A stretch of 64,000 nucleotides of DNA, taken from assembly GCA_964016985.1 (NCBI GenBank), contig OZ024827.1, positions 55,306,137 to 55,370,136 on the forward strand, written 5' to 3'. This document shows positions 60,174 through 64,000 of this stretch, piece after piece. The position numbers and the translations under genes were made by a program. The DNA comes from Anodontia alba (Eukaryota; Mollusca; Bivalvia; Lucinida; Lucinidae). The first letter of the stretch is position 1, and each line of letters begins with the position of its first letter. The notes under the pieces are model-generated. The model had not been told where the DNA came from and did not search any database. It worked only from the letters and a program-made list of their open reading frames with translations.

Positions 60174-61755
60174 CAAGAGCTCCACAAGCGGAGGCATCAT
60201 ACGCCCGTGGCAAGTAATAAGATGTAGCGCATATACTGACTACTGTGCAGTTCAGTGCTCCAGGTGTAAATTGTAAGCGGAGTAAGCTGGAAACCAAAAA
60301 ATTACCAAAAATTTCAAAAGGACATAATGCTGCTACTATTTGTTTGTAATTTTGAAATAATATGCGCTGCTCCACATCACAGCTACAAATCAAGTTTCAG
60401 CTTGATTGGATGTAAACTATATGAGGAGTTAGCCGGGAACAAAAGATTAACAGAATTTTAAAGGGGCATAACTCTGCTAATATTTGGTGTACTGTAACCT
60501 CCTAATAATATGCGCTGCTCCACACCATGGTCTAACAATAAATCACTTTTTAGCATGATTGGATGTAAACTATAGAAGGAGTTAGCCAGAAACGCAAAGT
60601 TTATGGAAATTTTTAATGGGGCATAACTCTGGTAATATTTGATGTTCTGTAACCTCAAAAATAATATGAGCTGCTCCACATTATGTTCTTATTATAAATT
60701 GAGTTTAAGCTTAGTGTAAGTATTTACAAAGTTTCAGTTTGATCTGATGTAAACTATAGGAGGCGTTAGCCAGAAACGAAAAGATTACAGAATTTTCAAA
60801 GGGGCATAGCTATGCTAATATACGGTGGACTGTAACCTCAAAATAATATGCCCTGCTCCACTTCATAGTGTAACTATAAATCAAGTTTCAGCTTGATTCG
60901 ATGTAAACTGTAATAGGAATAAGCCGGACACAAAAAATTTACATATATTTTCAAATGGGCCTAACTCTTCTAATATTTGGTGGACTGTAACCTTGAAATA
61001 ATTTGCGCTGCTCCACATCATGTTTTTACTATAAATCAAGTTTAAGCGTGATCAAATGTGAACTGTAGGAGGAGTTAGTGGGGGAAACTAAAACTTTACT
61101 GAAAATTTTCAAAGGAACATAACTCTGTTGATATTTGGTGGACTGTAACCTCAAATAAATATGCACTGCTCTATATCATGGTCTAACTATAAATCAAGTT
61201 TAAGCGTGATCAAATGTGAACTGTAGGAGTTAGCGGGGGAAACTAAAAATTTACTGAAATTTTCAAATGGACATAACTCTGTTAATATTTGGTGGAGTGT
61301 AACCTCAAAACAACATGCGCTGCATCACATCATGGTCTAACTATAAATCAAACTTCAGCTTGATCGGATGTAAACTGTAGGAGGAGTTGGCCAGAAACTA
61401 AAAGTTTACCGAAATTTTCAAAGGGCCATAATTCTGCTAATATTTGATGGACTGTAACCTCGAACAAATATGCACTGTTCCACTTCATGGTCTAAATATA
61501 AATCAAGTTTCAGCTTGATCCGATGTAAACTGTAGGAGGATTTAGTCAGAAACGAAAAGTTTACTGAAATTTTCAAAGGAGGATTTAGTCAGAAATGAAA
61601 AGTTTACTGAAATTTTCAAAGGGACATATCTCTGCTAGTATTTGGTGGACTGTAACCCCGAAACAATATGTGCTGCTCCACATCATGGTCTAACTATATA
61701 CCAAGTTTCAGCCTGATGGGATGTAAACTGTAGGAAGAGTTAGCCGGAAACAAAA
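60174..61755 (+). mobile_element. Tandem-core element, left end present, right end missing
   Basis: It begins ACAAGAGCTCCACAAGCGGA, a palindromic left end comparable with ACAAGAGGACCATGATGGTC at 1900. Nine or ten units of about 150-200 bp follow, marked by GCGCTGCTCCACATCA-like text at about 60364, 60510, 60671, 60852, 61010, 61165, 61317, 61468 and 61670. Each also has TCAGCTTGAT.GGATGTAAAC and CATAACTCTGCTAATATTTG. A 39-40 bp stretch is doubled at about 61545-61620. No microsatellite or terminal hairpin is found. Confidence 0.8.
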
Positions 61756-63145
61756 AAAAAGCTTATGGCACCAGACCCCGTTACCTAATACGTCCCATTT
61801 GAAAAACAGAAGTATGGGGTATAATAAAAACCGTAGTGAGCTTAAAGATGTTCATATGCATCCCCTAATTTCAGAATATTTCAAATTACGGTAAAGATAT
61901 TGGTAAAATGACAATTATGTTGAAAATCCCATTTGGAAATTCCTAAATGTTGAAAGGTTACATGCATTCAAAGTCATAGTAACTGGTATTGCTATTTATA
62001 CTTCATAAAAAAGCTATCCCACAATACACTATCCTATGATGTCATTGATTCTTTTAGATTTTAAATCCTCATCATTTTATTCCAGACTGCTAATTTTGAT
62101 AAAAAATGTAAGTATCCTATTACCATTGATATTAAGATTTTATATTTCAAGCTAGAATTTCTTTAAAATTATGAAAACTAATATAATTAAATTTCAAAAA
62201 ACATTTTTTTTTTAAATATGAAATATGCAAGATACAGGTCACTATGCTGGAAAAAAATTTACCAAGAACAAATCTATTTTTGAAAATTACATTCCAAAGA
62301 TCATACAAAATATATATAAAACTTCAGTAAAATAACTTCAGATAATGGAATTTAAATTTTAGTTAGACATAAATTTGATTTTTCAAAATTAACTTGCATC
62401 AAACTAAATATGAAAATGTATAAGCACTGCACCCTAACATATAAATACGGAAGAGACCTTTTCTCTCTGTATACATTCCTTGAATATTTTCAAATTAAAG
62501 TTTTTTAAAACATTTTTTTTTTTAATTTTTTCATAAGAACCACTGATGTAAGTACATGTATTTTGAATATTTTCAAATTAAAGTTTTTAAAACATTTTTT
62601 TTAAATTTTTCACAAGAACCAATGATGTAAGTATTTGGAATATTTCAATAAGGTTTTCACCATTGGACTCGCTAGTCACATATCTTTCTTTGTAGCATAT
62701 AAGTATACAACCAAAAGTGAAATAAGAGGATGTGTCTGCTTTAATCTATGAAAAATATTTGTGGTTAAAATGCGGTTACACAAGAGAACACATTTTATAG
62801 ATCATAAATAGACTATATGCCTTGAACAATGTCAATAACAGCCTTTTTTCAGCAATCAAAGGCAAGTACTTGTAACTCCAAAATAAAGCTTCGAATTCAA
62901 CTGTGATTTTTGTTTGTCTCGGCTGTCTGCACTCATCATATATACTAGCCCAAACTGCTAACGCAACAAAGACTTCAAATTCAAATAGCTCATTCATTTT
63001 TTATGATAATTTCATGAAATTTGACACATATAAGGACAAATAATCTGACAGTGAACAGCATAAGTGGTTTTGGGTTAACCCATCATATAAAGCCACAATG
63101 ATCACAAACACGTCACTGGGGTTGGTTTTCAAAAGTTACCACATT
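61756..63145. other. No gene recognised
   Basis: AT-rich sequence. An imperfect duplication of about 85-90 bp (TGAATATTTTCAAATTAAAG.., AAGAACCA.TGATGTAAGTA) is at 62482-62645. Confidence 0.45.
62482..62645 (+). repeat. Tandem duplication, about 90 bp unit
   Basis: TTGAATATTTTCAAATTAAA..TTTT..AAGAACCACTGATGTAAGTA is repeated once, differing in T-run length. Confidence 0.8.
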
Positions 63146-64000
63146 TCAGTATCTCGTGTGTCCTTCAGCAGACTGAATCACTGCGCGACAGCGGCGTCTC
63201 ATTGACCGTATATACCGCGCCTAATCACATTCATTGGGATGTTGTTCCATTCTTGCACCAGTGCATGCTGGAGCTGGCGTAGCGTCTGCGGCTGAACAGG
63301 ACGTTGACGTACACGTCGGTCAAGCAGGTCCCATACCTGCTCTATAGGAGAAAGGTCGGGGGATTTCGACGGCCATTCGAAGACATCGACGTTGTTCGCC
63401 TGCAGATACTGTGTCGTCAGTCGCGCTGTGTGTGGACGTGCATTGTCCTGTTGGAAAATCGCGTTTGGATTGGCGTTCACATACGGAATGACCAAGGGTG
63501 CCAGTATTTCATCCCTGTAACGTTGGGCGTTTAGATTTCCATTAATAATGACCAAGTTTGTTTTCCTGTTGTTGTTTATGCCAGCCCACACCATAACCGA
63601 TCCTCCACGGAATCTGTCAGTCTGTTTGACACAAGCGTCAGTGTAGCGTTCACCGGAACGACGGTAGACGCGAGCACGTCCATCTGATCTCTCTAGGGTG
63701 AACCTGGACTCAGCAGAGAACAGAACCTGGTTCCATTGACCTGTCTGCAACCAAACATTTGCTCTGCACCATTGTAGCCTGGCACGTCTGTGTCTTTGCA
63801 GCAGCTGTGGGCCAACGTAAGGGCGACGTGGGCGTATTCCATGAGCTGTCAGCCGATTGATAACAGTCTGAGCACTGATAGGTCGACCATGGTACCCAAT
63901 CGTTGTCGCAGAGGTCCTCGTCGCTGGTCGATATCTGTCGCGAATGTGTTGGGTTCTCAGTCGATTATCTTGGGCTCGAGTCGTCACACGGCTTCTGGGA
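63146..64000 (-). pseudogene. Tc1-like transposase, DD34E family with catalytic D replaced by A
   Basis: The frame is open from the window edge. It reads RVTTRAQDNRLRTQHIRDRY, a helix-turn-helix part RPISAQTVINRLTAHGIRPR, then QVLFSAESRFTLERSDGRAR, GGSVMVWAGINNN, IFQQDNARPHTARL and SPDLSPIEQVWDLLDRRVRQ. The second D and the E are 34 residues apart, as in Tc1. The first catalytic D, expected in FTDESRF, is A here (63712-63714, GCT). Near 63211 a TA duplication shifts the frame after MNVIRR; the other frame continues SMRRRCRAVIQSAEGHTRY-stop to 63146. The N-terminus lies beyond base 64000. Confidence 0.93.

Overview
This window is eukaryotic and almost certainly comes from a bivalve mollusc. 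It is AT-rich and packed with repeats, with long microsatellites and no prokaryotic gene organisation. It carries Pearl-type elements (left-end palindrome, core of about 166 bp tandem units, ACGG/ACG microsatellite, terminal hairpin), a repeat type first described in bivalves, plus tRNA-headed SINEs, mariner and Tc1 copies and non-LTR fragments. I cannot name the species. A venerid-like clam is plausible but unproven.

Only one host gene is supported. Three exons on the minus strand (52190-52286, 37118-37267, 26842-27013; 97, 150 and 172 bp) splice in compatible phases. They encode the last part of an SLC7 light-chain amino acid transporter, closest by eye to b(0,+)AT (SLC7A9): the loop after TM8, then TM9-TM10, then TM11-TM12. 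The introns between them are about 14.9 kb and 10.1 kb and hold most of the mobile DNA. The 5' exons lie beyond base 64000. The last exon was not found. A degenerate duplicate of the 150 bp exon lies at 36978-37090.

Layout: 1-7200 holds two Pearl-like elements set in a G-rich dispersed repeat, then a second tandem-core element with exact 169 bp units. 7200-10600 holds a dead mariner inside a dispersed repeat. 11200-14600 holds long GA/CA microsatellites and a 41 bp minisatellite. 14900-19500 holds palindromes, dispersed repeats and a dead Tc1. 21600-24400 holds a SINE, a second dead mariner and a piggyBac-type MITE with TTAA ends. 28100-29120 and 37750-38487 are large foldback elements. 31000-35120 is a reversed Pearl-related array interrupted by a Tc1 copy. 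38970-45210 is the most remarkable region. A local duplication there has one copy filled by a SINE and by a 4.9 kb element with CCGG target duplication, TG..CA ends, about 200 bp inverted termini and an internal inverted tandem array. The other copy keeps both empty sites. 46000-55100 holds palindromes, a palindromic MITE and a split non-LTR retrotransposon. 57600-61800 holds another non-LTR endonuclease fragment and a further tandem-core array. 63146-64000 is a Tc1 transposase with a mutated catalytic residue.

The best candidate for an undescribed system is the 40177-45077 element. Its CCGG duplication, TGT...ACA ends and long inverted termini match published features of Ginger1 DNA transposons. 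Its body is an array of alternating A/B units, each carrying a copy of the terminal core. No coding capacity is left in it, so any mobility would depend on a transposase supplied from elsewhere.
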